Source: JBBQTU01 sp038213005 (GTDB taxonomy: Bacteria > Planctomycetota > Phycisphaerae > Tepidisphaerales > Tepidisphaeraceae). From it: 12,206 nucleotides of DNA. Below are positions 1 to 7,429 of the stretch, one piece after another. The translations under genes and the position numbers were made by a program. The notes beneath the pieces are model-generated. The model was not told the origin of the DNA. It ran no database searches and worked only from the letters and a program-made list of their open reading frames with translations. Location: NCBI GenBank assembly GCA_038213005.1, contig JBBQTU010000131.1, forward strand, positions 1-12,206, in the 5' to 3' direction. The number at the start of each line of letters is the position of its first letter. Within the stretch, counting starts at the first letter, position 1.

Positions 1-138
1 AAGATCACCCGGGGACTGGCCAACATCAGCCAGGGCCTGGAAGAATGCCTGTTCATGCCTTACCGCGACACTCAGCACTCCGATCACCCAGATTCACGCC
101 AGATTGCTTCGTTATTCCGCCGACATCCTCAAGCGTGA
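1..138 (+). CDS. C-terminal end of an unidentified protein (partial)
   Basis: The first reading frame is open from the left edge to a TGA at 136-138 and gives 45 residues. I do not recognise the family. The first ~20 codons have the strong G/C third-position bias of the other genes here. That bias weakens over the last ~25 codons, so the true end may have been altered, for example by a frameshift or a degraded tail. No signal sequence or motif can be judged from so short a piece. It would be transcribed toward the minus-strand gene at 288-854. It could also be a chance open frame, so confidence is modest. Confidence 0.4.
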   Translation, partial: KITRGLANISQGLEECLFMPYRDTQHSDHPDSRQIASLFRRHPQA

Positions 139-287
139 TCCGTCGGCAAGCCAATGGGCTCACCGAGTCCACCACGGCGAGATGCTGCGCAGCGGCCTGC
201 CCCACTTTGAGGATGCGCAGTGGACTTGCGCTGTAGCGCCAGCACCCACTCACGCCGCCAACCAAATGAATTGCTTCATGCAACCGT

Positions 288-854
288 CTACCTCACCAGC
301 TCAGCGGCGACCGGCGTCCCGCACTCTGGACATCGCTGCGGACTCCCCCGCAAGTCATACCCGCAGACCAGGCAAAGGCCACGGCGCCGCCGATTCTCCT
401 GGTGTCTACGCCCGCGCACTTGCGATAGCCAGAATAGCGGCAGAATGCCACACACGACCGCCGGAAACCAGTAAGGTATCACGACGAGCCGCGAGCGGAT
501 GGTGAAGCCCAGTTCGTCTCCCACAGCGCACATGATGAAATTGTCATAGCTCTGCCAGACGAATCCCCCCCGCCACTGCACGTGTTGCGGATAGCCGGAC
601 ATCCCCGCTTGCCATATTGCCTGTGGCGAAAGGTGGTCGGCCGTATAGTACACCTTCCCCTCAACGCAACCGCCGCTGAGGTTACTGAGCAGATGCAACC
701 GGCCGAGGATAGACTGGGCCACGTGCGAGTCGCCGCCAGTGACGCCGAAACTCACTATGTCGCGAATGTAGTAGCTGCGCACCCACATCACCACGCAAGC
801 CATGCACAGCGCCAGCGAAATGGCCGAGAGAATGGTGAACAGACGCGGTCTCAT
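288..854 (-). CDS. Small membrane protein with C-terminal zinc ribbon (planctomycete-type)
   Basis: This 188-residue protein has an N-terminal membrane segment (about residues 6-26, followed by WVRSYY). A ~100-residue middle follows, probably extracytoplasmic. A second membrane segment lies at about 126-144 and leads into an Arg-rich stretch. The C-terminus is a four-cysteine ribbon: C161-x2-C164 in CLVCGYDLRG and C175-x2-C178 in RCPECG. From memory, this layout (short hydrophobic N-terminus, variable middle, CGYDLR...CPECG end) is a recurrent planctomycete family of unknown function. The ribbon probably binds zinc on the cytoplasmic side. The ATG at 854 has an AGGA-like sequence just upstream. 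No partner gene is adjacent, so no pathway can be inferred. Expression as a real protein is likely, but the function is unknown. Confidence 0.85.
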   Translation of the reverse strand: MRPRLFTILSAISLALCMACVVMWVRSYYIRDIVSFGVTGGDSHVAQSILGRLHLLSNLSGGCVEGKVYYTADHLSPQAIWQAGMSGYPQHVQWRGGFVWQSYDNFIMCAVGDELGFTIRSRLVVIPYWFPAVVCGILPLFWLSQVRGRRHQENRRRRGLCLVCGYDLRGSPQRCPECGTPVAAELVR

Positions 855-954
855 AATCCTGCCCCAGTCTACCCGATGAAGCCAAAGGAGCGTGACTCCA
901 AGCGCCAGAATCGCTCAACTCCACCGCCGTCCGCGGCCAGCGCACCCTTGGGCG

Positions 955-978
955 CGGAAAACGGGTACGGAAAACGGG
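955..978. repeat. Direct repeat CGGAAAACGGG x2
   Basis: Two identical 11-base copies lie at 955-965 and 968-978, separated by TA. The spacing of 13 bases start to start is a little more than one helical turn. The core GGAAAACGG recurs in inverted orientation at the carA promoter palindrome. This pair sits about 100 bases upstream of the start of the minus-strand zinc-ribbon gene. Confidence 0.7.
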
Positions 979-1169
979 ATTCCGCCAAGGCGTAGCAAGC
1001 ATGCGCAGCAAATCAACAAAACGCATTTTCCATTGAAATCCCGCACAAACAAATCCAGAAGCAATTTGAAGATTCTTAACCCCATGCCAATTCAGCACTT
1101 GCCATTTCTGAACCCCTCCAAACCACCCATGTAGTAGACGAACTACGTTTTTGGATGTGCTGGTCCGCT

Positions 1170-1190
1170 TTCAGCATTCAGCATTCAGCA
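1170..1190. repeat. TTCAGCA tandem repeat (3 units)
   Basis: Three perfect head-to-tail copies of the 7-base unit TTCAGCA run from 1170 to 1190. The next bases (TTTCC) break the pattern. It is a short microsatellite-like tract in non-coding DNA, directly before the composite palindrome at 1219. Confidence 0.85.
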
Positions 1191-1218
1191 TTTCCTGGAC
1201 ATTTCAGGCGGAGGATCC

Positions 1219-1384
1219 CTGGAGTGCGGTAAGCTTCTTACCGCTTTACCGAGGCGAGCTTCTCGCCGGGAGGGCGGTGCAGCAAAGGCGGACATGCACC
1301 AACTGCGTTCCACAAGGCACCGATGTATTCCTACCGCCGACAAGGTCGGCTCGTCAAAGCTGCGAGAAGCTCGCAGCACTCCAG
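1219..1384. repeat. Composite nested palindromic element (REP/MITE-like)
   Basis: The ends are a perfect inverted repeat, CTGGAGTGC (1219-1227) and GCACTCCAG (1376-1384). Inside are four perfect small hairpins with 3-base loops: 1226-1244 (8-bp stem, loop CTT), 1253-1267 (6-bp, CTT), 1336-1350 (6-bp, loop AAG) and 1359-1377 (8-bp, AAG). The two 51-base halves (1219-1269 and 1384-1334 reversed) align without gaps at about 39/51 positions. Most of the differing stem bases are compensated within their own hairpin. The middle (about 1270-1333) is not symmetric. The architecture resembles non-autonomous palindromic elements mobilised by REP-associated transposases; that assignment is inference. 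It ends about 50 bases upstream of the carA promoter candidate. Confidence 0.8.
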
Positions 1385-1433
1385 ATCGCCTGGAACGTCC
1401 TGCACCCTGCCGCGCGGCGAAGACTCAAGCCGA

Positions 1434-1463
1434 TTCGCAAAACGGGACCGTTTTCCCTATACT
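1434..1463 (+). promoter_or_regulatory. Candidate carA promoter with palindrome in the spacer
   Basis: A -10-like TATACT (1458-1463, 5/6 to consensus) lies 18 bases after a -35-like TTCGCA (1434-1439, 4/6). Transcription would begin around 1470, only a few bases before the ATG at 1475, which fits the absence of a Shine-Dalgarno sequence. The spacer contains a perfect inverted repeat AAAACGG-GA-CCGTTTT (1439-1454), placed where a repressor or other regulator could block the polymerase. The boxes are by eye; no start site has been measured. Confidence 0.45.
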
Positions 1464-1474
1464 TCGGACTTGAT

Positions 1475-2653
1475 ATGACTACTTTGGCGCGCGTCGGCAA
1501 GTTGGCTCTCGAGGATGGAACGGTCTTCACTGGAACCGCGTTCGGCGCGGAAGGAACGTCCCACGGCGAGGCCGTCTTCAATACCTCACTCACTGGCTAT
1601 CAGGAGATCCTCACCGATCCCTCCTACAAGGGCCAGATCGTCACCATGACCTATCCCCTGATCGGCAACTACGGCATCAACCGCGTGGATGTCGAGAGCA
1701 AATGTCCGCATGTGTCGGGGTTTGTGGTCAAGGAACTCTCCCCCGTCGCCTCAAATTACCGCTCCGATCTCAGCCTGGCAGACTACCTCAGCCAGAACAA
1801 CATCATTGGCCTGCAAGGCATCGATACCCGCGCCCTCACCCGCATACTGCGGATCGGCGGCTCGATGCGGGCAGTCCTCTCGACGGTCGTGCTGGACGAT
1901 GCCAAGCTGGTCGAACTGGCCCGCGCCTCCGCCCAGATGCTGGGCGCGGACTGGGTGAAAGCCGTTATGCCCAGCGAATCCTACAACTGGGACCAGGATC
2001 AGGGCCAGTGGCGCCTGGGCGAAGTCGCACGCGGGGACGGCCTGCACGTGGTGGCTTTGGACTGCGGCGCCAAGCAGAACATCCTCCGCAGCCTTCGCGA
2101 GCGAGGGATGCTCGTGACGGTGCTTCCGCCGGATGTGACCAGCGAAGACATCCTCAAACATCGCCCCGATGGCCTGTTTGTCTCCAATGGCCCCGGCGAC
2201 CCGGCCGTTCTGGACTATGCCGTGCGTCCGCTGATCGGCGTCATCGAGAAGGTGCCAACCTTCGGCATTTGCCTGGGCCACCAGCTTCTGAGCCGCGCGC
2301 TGGGTGCCAGCACCTTCAAGCTGAAGTTCGGGCATCGCGGCGGCAACCAACCCGTAAAAAACCTGGACACCGGCCGGGTTGAGATCACCAGCCAGAATCA
2401 CGGTTTTGCCGTGGAACAGAACTCGCTGGAAAAGACCGGCGGCGTCGTGACGCATGTGAACCTGAACGACAAGACCGTCGAGGGATTCCGCCACAAGGAC
2501 CTTCCGATCTTCGCTGTCCAGTACCACCCCGAGGCCTCGCCCGGCCCGCACGATGCCAGCTACCTGTTCGACGCGTTTGTCGAGTTGATGAAGACAAAGC
2601 GACCTGTGACCGGGCAGCGCCTCGCCGAATTGCAACAACTGCGCGACCGATAG
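1475..2653 (+). CDS. carA: Carbamoyl-phosphate synthase small (glutaminase) subunit
   Basis: CarA hydrolyses glutamine and channels ammonia to CarB, which makes carbamoyl phosphate for pyrimidines and arginine. The protein is 392 residues, normal for the family. The N-terminal CPSase small domain begins at once (GKLALEDGTVFTG, with the FNTSLTGYQEILTDPSY signature around 35-51). The class I glutamine amidotransferase domain covers about 190-375. It has VSNGPGDP (237-243), the nucleophile C266 in FGICLGHQ, and the catalytic His351 and Glu353 in QYHPEASPGP. The frame is open upstream to 1151, but that part is unrelated sequence crossing the palindromic element, so the ATG at 1475 is chosen. There is no clear ribosome binding site, and the message may be almost leaderless. 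carB is not next to it; pyrE in the same window is the only other pyrimidine gene. Confidence 0.97.
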   Translation: MTTLARVGKLALEDGTVFTGTAFGAEGTSHGEAVFNTSLTGYQEILTDPSYKGQIVTMTYPLIGNYGINRVDVESKCPHVSGFVVKELSPVASNYRSDLSLADYLSQNNIIGLQGIDTRALTRILRIGGSMRAVLSTVVLDDAKLVELARASAQMLGADWVKAVMPSESYNWDQDQGQWRLGEVARGDGLHVVALDCGAKQNILRSLRERGMLVTVLPPDVTSEDILKHRPDGLFVSNGPGDPAVLDYAVRPLIGVIEKVPTFGICLGHQLLSRALGASTFKLKFGHRGGNQPVKNLDTGRVEITSQNHGFAVEQNSLEKTGGVVTHVNLNDKTVEGFRHKDLPIFAVQYHPEASPGPHDASYLFDAFVELMKTKRPVTGQRLAELQQLRDR

Positions 2654-2719
2654 CAATGGCCTCGCGCCGTGCGGCCGGCCATCGTCCGATCTGCCAACCC
2701 GGCATTGTCGCCATCGAGT

Positions 2720-2772
2720 GCGACACTCTGTCGCCACGAAACCCTCCTGTGCCGCAGGATCGCGAATCCTGC
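2720..2772. other. Two perfect hairpins downstream of carA
   Basis: GCGACA-CTC-TGTCGC (2720-2734) and GCAGGAT-CGCGA-ATCCTGC (2754-2772) are perfect 6-bp and 7-bp stems. They lie between the carA stop and the next gene. Neither is followed by a run of T, so they are not classical intrinsic terminators on the plus strand. They may affect the carA 3' end or be remnants of small palindromic repeats. Confidence 0.5.
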
Positions 2773-2864
2773 ACTGGAATTTCCGTTTATGGCTGAGGCG
2801 GCACGCGCCTTGCGACTTGCCCATTGGGAGATCTTGTATGCACGACGCAGACCGGAGATGCTAG

Positions 2865-4136
2865 ATGCGAGTTGCGGCCGAAAGCATGGTGTTGGAGACC
2901 CAGGTGGAACCGAGGCGGGCACGCGCTCCTTCGGCAGCCGTCAGCCATCCGGTAGCCCGGCCGTGGGTACCGCAATGGCTACATTCCGGCCCTTGCCCTC
3001 GCGAGGCCGAACTGGCCCTGCAAGCATGGCAAGAGCTTTCGCAGGACGATCCCAACGCGACCATCTACCTCATGCCTTCAGTGGCCTTGGCGTCGCGGCA
3101 GAACCGTGGCGTGCCGTTGGTCTACGCCCAGTGGGTGGCAGACGCCGACTCGCCTGCCCTGAATTCCCTGGCGGTCCTCCCCTATCAGGACCTGAAGATC
3201 GACGTCGTGGCGCGGCTCGGCTGGAAGATCACACTCCCAGGCCGGCGCGTGCTGGAAAACTGTCTCCTGGGCGACAACAGCCCCGAGTCCCTCAACTGCT
3301 TCGTCAACAGCCTCGCGACGATCCTGGACGGTGGCGAGACCAATTCCATCCTCTTCCAAGACCTGGATGTGACCTCGCCACTGCGAGAGGCATTGGTGGC
3401 CGTGGCAAAGCAGCGTCACCTCGCCGTGTGCTATCCCAGCAGCCCGGCCTCGCGCTGGTGGATTCGTTTCCCAGAGAAAGCGGATGAGTACTGGTCGCAG
3501 TTTTCCAAGAAGACGCGATACAACTTCCGCTACCGAGCCAAACATCTGGAGCATACCGTTCGATGCATAACCGGCGTCGACGAGATCCCGGCGTTCGTCC
3601 AGGCCGTTCGGACCGTGGAGCAGCAGACCTGGCAATACAGGCGACTGGGCCTCATTTCGGATGTCCAGCAGAAACTGGAACTCTGGGGCAAGTGGGCGGC
3701 CATGGGCGCGTTTCGCTCGTACCTGATGGAACAGGACGGCAGGCCGGTGGCCTTCGCCATCGGGCGCCAGTGGAAAGACCGATACACGTATGTCGAGACC
3801 GGCTACGACCCGCAGTATGCCACAAAATCGCCAGGCCAGGTGCTGCTCTATCGAATGCTGGAGGATCTGATCGCCAATAATCCTCCCAGACTATTGGACT
3901 TCGGGTTCGGCGACAGTGAATACAAGCGGATGTTCGCCAATCACGAAACCCAGAGCGGCCCGGTGGTACTCGTGCGAAGGTCCATTCGTGCCCTGACGGC
4001 ATGGCGCCTGATGCAGGTCCGTTCCAGTATCGGCCGCGGAGTGCGTCGTGTCCTGGCCAAAGTCGGAGTCCTCTCACTGCTGCGGCACCTCCAGCGCGGC
4101 ACCCTTGCCGCCTTGGTTTCGCAAACGCTCGCTTAG
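2865..4136 (+). CDS. GNAT acyltransferase, BioF2/CelD-like (Acetyltransf_6)
   Basis: This 423-residue protein matches the BioF2-like GNAT domain family (Acetyltransf_6, related to CelD/BcsL and FemAB), whose members transfer acyl groups to envelope, polysaccharide or lipid precursors. The C-terminal acyltransferase domain runs from about 205 to 365. FSKKTRYNFRYR (213-224) is the typical helix. RSYLMEQDGRPVAFAIG (284-300) is the central strand pair, ETGYDPQY (311-318) follows, then the KSPGQVLLYRMLEDL helix (321-335). LLDFGFGDSEYKRMF (343-357) is the characteristic ending. The N-terminal half (about 60-200) is probably a divergent duplicate GNAT fold. No signal peptide or membrane segment is evident. 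The ATG at 2865 has GGAG at 2854-2857, a good spacing. The substrate is unknown and the neighbours (carA, radA) give no hint. Confidence 0.85.
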   Translation: MRVAAESMVLETQVEPRRARAPSAAVSHPVARPWVPQWLHSGPCPREAELALQAWQELSQDDPNATIYLMPSVALASRQNRGVPLVYAQWVADADSPALNSLAVLPYQDLKIDVVARLGWKITLPGRRVLENCLLGDNSPESLNCFVNSLATILDGGETNSILFQDLDVTSPLREALVAVAKQRHLAVCYPSSPASRWWIRFPEKADEYWSQFSKKTRYNFRYRAKHLEHTVRCITGVDEIPAFVQAVRTVEQQTWQYRRLGLISDVQQKLELWGKWAAMGAFRSYLMEQDGRPVAFAIGRQWKDRYTYVETGYDPQYATKSPGQVLLYRMLEDLIANNPPRLLDFGFGDSEYKRMFANHETQSGPVVLVRRSIRALTAWRLMQVRSSIGRGVRRVLAKVGVLSLLRHLQRGTLAALVSQTLA

Positions 4137-4239
4137 GCGATGTCGTCGGGACGCTGATCGGGGCGGCCAGGCAGGACCATTCCAGCACGCTACGACGCTT
4201 GCGTTTGCACCCACGCCTGCCAGTCGCGAGAATTGCCTC

Positions 4240-5625
4240 ATGGCCAAGGCTCATCAGCAATTTCTCTGCAACAAGTGCGGCTCGGTGCATCCCAAGTGGA
4301 TGGGCAAATGCCCCGACTGCGGGACATGGGACAGCCTGGAGGCGTATACGGCGCCAACGCCTGACGCGCGCAAGCCGCATGAGAACCGCGGCGGGTCGGC
4401 CACCGGCGATTTCGTCTTCGGCGCCGAGCCGCTGACCATCGATCAGATTGGGCTGGATGACGTGCCTCGTCTGGCATCCGGCATCAACGAGTTTGACCGC
4501 ATTCTCGGCGGCGGGCTCGTGCCGGGATCCGCCATCCTGATCGGCGGCGACCCGGGCATCGGCAAGTCCACGCTGCTGCTGCAGGTCGCCAATGCCCTTT
4601 CGGCCGCCGCGAAGCCGATCAAGGTGCTCTATGTCACCAGCGAGGAGTCGGCGCGGCAGACGGCGATGCGCGCATCGCGGCTGGGTGTCCGATCGCCGAA
4701 TCTGTTTATCCTGGCCGAGACGAATCTGGAGCGGATTCTCGGGGCGGTGCAGAAGGCCAAGCCGGATGTCGTTGTGATCGACTCGATCCAGATGGTCTAC
4801 AAGCCTGAAATCCCGGCCGCTCCGGGCTCGATTACTCAGCTTCGCGACTGCTGTATGGATTTGGTTTACCTGGCCAAGAGCAGCGGCACGGCCGTGCTGT
4901 TTGTCGGGCACGTCACCAAGGAAGGGACCCTGGCCGGACCCAAGATCATCGAACACATCGTCGACACCGTAGTGTACTTTGAAGGCGACCGCTTTCACAC
5001 GCACCGCATTGTGCGGTGCATCAAGAACCGATTCGGCTCGACCCACGAGGTCGGGCTGTTCGAAATGACCGGCGAAGGGTTGAAGGAAGTGGCCGACCCG
5101 TCGAGCCTGTTCCTCGAACACTTCGGCGGCGCCAGCCAGCCGTCGGGATCGGTCATCACGGCGGCCATGAGCGGCTCTCGCGTTCTGCTGCTGGAAGTGC
5201 AGGCGCTAACTGCATCCAGCGTCATCGGGTCGGCCAAGCGCAAGGCCAGCGGTGTCAGCACAGATCGACTGGCGATGATCATCGCGGTGCTCGAGAAGCG
5301 TTGCGAGTTGCGCCTGGCAGCGGAGGACGTCTTTATCAACATCGCCGGCGGCGTGAAGATTATCGAGCCGGCGGTCGACCTGGCGATTGCCCTGGCGATT
5401 GCGTCGGCCTATCTGAATCGCCCGCTGCCGCCGCGTACGCTGGCAGTGGGCGAACTGGGTCTGGGCGGCGAGGTCCGCACGGTTGGGCAGCTCGATTATC
5501 GGCTGAGAGAAGCCTCGCGGCTTGGACTGCACCACGCTATCTGCCCCAAGACGACTGGCGAAACCGACGGGCTGACGGTGCGGTGTGTCCGACGCCTGTC
5601 CGAGGCGATGGAGGCGCTCAACTGA
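4240..5625 (+). CDS. radA: DNA repair protein RadA
   Basis: RadA (Sms) is a RecA-like, DnaB-type branch-migration helicase that processes recombination intermediates. The 461-residue protein has all parts in order. The N-terminal zinc finger is C10-x2-C13...C24-x2-C27 (CNKCG...CPDCGTW). The Walker A is GGDPGIGKST (102-111) and the Walker B is DVVVIDS (176-182). The RadA-specific KNRFG motif is at 262-266. A Lon-protease-like C-terminal domain runs from about 290 and includes AVGELGLGGEVR (442-453 region). The frame is open upstream to 4048, where it overlaps the preceding acyltransferase gene. That part is not RadA-like, so the ATG at 4240 directly before the zinc finger is chosen. The gap to the upstream gene is 103 bases. 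It converges on rimO with only 42 bases between stops and no obvious terminator there. Confidence 0.97.
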   Translation: MAKAHQQFLCNKCGSVHPKWMGKCPDCGTWDSLEAYTAPTPDARKPHENRGGSATGDFVFGAEPLTIDQIGLDDVPRLASGINEFDRILGGGLVPGSAILIGGDPGIGKSTLLLQVANALSAAAKPIKVLYVTSEESARQTAMRASRLGVRSPNLFILAETNLERILGAVQKAKPDVVVIDSIQMVYKPEIPAAPGSITQLRDCCMDLVYLAKSSGTAVLFVGHVTKEGTLAGPKIIEHIVDTVVYFEGDRFHTHRIVRCIKNRFGSTHEVGLFEMTGEGLKEVADPSSLFLEHFGGASQPSGSVITAAMSGSRVLLLEVQALTASSVIGSAKRKASGVSTDRLAMIIAVLEKRCELRLAAEDVFINIAGGVKIIEPAVDLAIALAIASAYLNRPLPPRTLAVGELGLGGEVRTVGQLDYRLREASRLGLHHAICPKTTGETDGLTVRCVRRLSEAMEALN

Positions 5626-5667
5626 GCGGGCATCGGGTCTGGCCAGCGACGCGGAATGTCACGTGGC

Positions 5668-7092
5668 TCATTTGAGCACGCGCAGGCGATGCCGCTTATC
5701 TGTGATCGGCTGGGCGAGCAGGTCGTAGCCACTGACGCCGGTGACCTTCACGTTCATGAATTCGCCGACTTTGAGCTTGCGGCCTTCCACGAGGGTGACC
5801 GAGTCGATCTCGGGGGCTTGGGAGGCGGCGCGGGCGATGTACTGGTCGGCATCGGCGTCGGCCGGTCGGTCGATCAGGACTTGGATCTGCTGGCCTTTCA
5901 ACTTCGCGGCTTTGGCGAAGGCAATGTCCTGCTGGGCGAGCATCAGTTCTTCGACGCGGGCTTTTTTCACCTTGTCCGAAAGCTGGTGCTCCATCCGGCC
6001 CATGGGCGTGCCGGGCTCGGGGCTGTAGGGGAACACGCCCATCATGTCGAACTGGAAGTCCTTCACGAACTGCACGAGTTCCTGATGCTCGGCTTCGGTT
6101 TCGCCGGGCGAGCCGGAGATAAAGGTGGTGCGGAGCGTGATGCCGGGAACCCATTTGCGCAGGTTGTGGAGAAGGGTTTCGGTCTGCTCTCGCGTGACCC
6201 GCCGGCGCATGCGCTTCAGAACGGTATCGTTGATGTGCTGCAGCGGGATGTCGATGTATTTCAGGATCCGCGGGGACTCGGCCAGGGCGTGGATCATGTC
6301 GTCGGTAAAACGCGAGGGATAGGCATACATCAGCCGTAGCCAGGGGATTTCGGGGAGGCTCTTGTCCAGGGTCCGCAGCAGGCCGGCGAGGCCCGACTTG
6401 TAGCCGAGATCCTCGCCGTAGCTGGTGGTGTCCTGGCCGATCAGGTTCAGTTCCTTCGCCCCATCGGCGGCCAGTTCGCGGGCTTCGGTGAGGATACGGT
6501 CGATCGGCTTGGATCGCATCGGCCCGCGGATGGCGGGAATGGTGCAGAAGGCGCAGCCCTGGTTACAGCCTTCCGAGACTCGGAGATAGGCGTAGTGCCG
6601 CGGGGTGAGGCGGAAGCGGCCCTGGTCGGCTTCGAGGGTGACGACCTTTTCGAGCTGCTTGAGCTGGTGGTACTTGCCGAGGAAGTGGCCTTTCTCGCCG
6701 GTCACGCTGGAGATCTCGGGGCCGCGGACGGCCGCGACGATGCTGGCGCGGTCGAAGACGCCGACGAGGGAGTCGATCTCGGGGGCTTCCTCGAGGAGCT
6801 TGGTGCGATAACGCTGGGCCAGGCAGCCGGCGACGATGACCCGCTGGCACCGGCCGGTCTTCTTCATGCCGGCGGCTTCGCGGATGACGCCCATCGACTC
6901 ATCTTTGGCGGCTTGAAGGAAACCGCAGGTGTTGATGACGATGGCGTCGGCCTTGGCCAGGTCGTGGGTGAGCACCAGCCCATCCTCGGCCAGCAGGCCC
7001 AGCATCTTCTCGCTGTCGACCAGATTCTTGGGACAGCCCAGGCTGACAAAGCCGATGGTACGGATTTCAGAGGAGGGTTGCTTGCGCTTCAT
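5668..7092 (-). CDS. rimO: Ribosomal protein S12 methylthiotransferase RimO
   Basis: RimO is a radical-SAM enzyme that methylthiolates a conserved aspartate of ribosomal protein S12. The 474-residue protein has the three-part methylthiotransferase build. The N-terminal UPF0004 domain has the cluster-binding cysteines C20 (SLGCPKN), C56 (NTCGF) and C90 (AGCLAQR). The radical-SAM domain has C176-x3-C180-x2-C183 in SEGCNQGCAFC. A C-terminal TRAM domain runs from about 400. The SLGCPKNLVDSE start and the PAIRGPMRSKP and IGQDTTSYGEDL blocks favour RimO over MiaB. The ATG at 7092 has only a weak upstream purine run. It starts 10 bases after the HEPN gene stop, so it is probably co-transcribed with that gene and its nucleotidyltransferase partner. 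Confidence 0.96.
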   Translation of the reverse strand: MKRKQPSSEIRTIGFVSLGCPKNLVDSEKMLGLLAEDGLVLTHDLAKADAIVINTCGFLQAAKDESMGVIREAAGMKKTGRCQRVIVAGCLAQRYRTKLLEEAPEIDSLVGVFDRASIVAAVRGPEISSVTGEKGHFLGKYHQLKQLEKVVTLEADQGRFRLTPRHYAYLRVSEGCNQGCAFCTIPAIRGPMRSKPIDRILTEARELAADGAKELNLIGQDTTSYGEDLGYKSGLAGLLRTLDKSLPEIPWLRLMYAYPSRFTDDMIHALAESPRILKYIDIPLQHINDTVLKRMRRRVTREQTETLLHNLRKWVPGITLRTTFISGSPGETEAEHQELVQFVKDFQFDMMGVFPYSPEPGTPMGRMEHQLSDKVKKARVEELMLAQQDIAFAKAAKLKGQQIQVLIDRPADADADQYIARAASQAPEIDSVTLVEGRKLKVGEFMNVKVTGVSGYDLLAQPITDKRHRLRVLK

Positions 7093-7102
7093 CTGACGCC
7101 TG

Positions 7103-7429
7103 CTATTTCAGGAGCGATTGAACAGCCGACTGAAGGGCCGGCAGTTCCTGCTCGATGACATTCCATACTTCGTTCATCTCGACGCCCATGTAGTCGTGAA
7201 TCAGGACATCACGGAACCCCGCGATGCGCCGCCATGGGATCTCAGGATGGCGCGTTTTGCTGACATCACTCAAGGACTTGGTTGCCTCGCCTATGACCTG
7301 GAAGTTGCGGATCGTGGCATCCTGGATCAGCGACTCCCGAAGAAAGCTTGGTTTGCCGCCCTGCGTGTACCGCAGTATCTTCTCAATCGCGTCGTTAATT
7401 TTAGCCAGATAAAGCCGGTCGTCTTTCAC
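7103..7429 (-). CDS. HepT-like HEPN-domain ribonuclease toxin (DUF86)
   Basis: This 108-residue all-helical protein matches the DUF86/HepT branch of the HEPN superfamily, metal-independent RNases that act as toxins. The catalytic Rx4HxY motif is present and intact: R73, H78, Y80 in FRDVLIHDY. Other family landmarks are IRNFQVIGEAT (40-50) and the PEIPWRRIAGFRD block (62-74). It starts with GTG at 7429 and overlaps the TGA of the upstream nucleotidyltransferase by 4 bases (GTGA), which indicates translational coupling. In the characterised MntA-HepT pair of Shewanella, the partner AMPylates the tyrosine of this motif to neutralise the toxin. The same mechanism is inferred here because both active sites look complete. 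rimO follows 10 bases downstream. Confidence 0.92.
   Translation of the reverse strand: MKDDRLYLAKINDAIEKILRYTQGGKPSFLRESLIQDATIRNFQVIGEATKSLSDVSKTRHPEIPWRRIAGFRDVLIHDYMGVEMNEVWNVIEQELPALQSAVQSLLK

Larger units (their letters stand above)
855..1218. other. Gene-free stretch upstream of the zinc-ribbon gene
   Basis: I see no convincing gene in this interval. It holds a direct repeat of CGGAAAACGGG (955-965 and 968-978), flanked by GCGGAA/TTCCGC arms (954-959 and 980-985). A more AT-rich part runs from about 1005 to 1150. A weak stem GTAGT/ACTAC followed by GTTTTT (1131-1152) looks terminator-like, but no plus-strand gene leads into it. Three tandem TTCAGCA units lie at 1170-1190. Confidence 0.6.

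Noticed and set aside
1131..1152. Terminator-like stem GTAGT/ACTAC followed by GTTTTT
   Set aside because: The stem is only 5 bp and there is no plus-strand gene upstream for it to end.
1151..1474. An N-terminal extension of carA of 108 residues in the same open frame
   Set aside because: The extension is not CarA-like, crosses the palindromic element, and the CarA fold begins at the ATG at 1475.
1751..2824. A 357-codon minus-strand frame opposite carA
   Set aside because: It mirrors carA codon bias and has no recognisable motif.
4048..4239. An N-terminal extension of radA overlapping the acyltransferase gene
   Set aside because: RadA starts right before its zinc finger, at the ATG at 4240; the extension lies in another frame of the upstream gene.
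3652..5121. A long minus-strand frame (489 codons) opposite the acyltransferase gene and radA
   Set aside because: It is the complement of two well-supported genes and shows no domain; GC-rich coding DNA often leaves such open frames.
5626..5677. Terminator between the convergent radA and rimO genes
   Set aside because: Only a 5-bp stem (GCTCA/TGAGC) over the rimO stop, with no T-run.
5656..6339. A 227-codon plus-strand frame opposite rimO
   Set aside because: The composition (Gly, Asp, Val, His rich) is that of an antisense reading of rimO.
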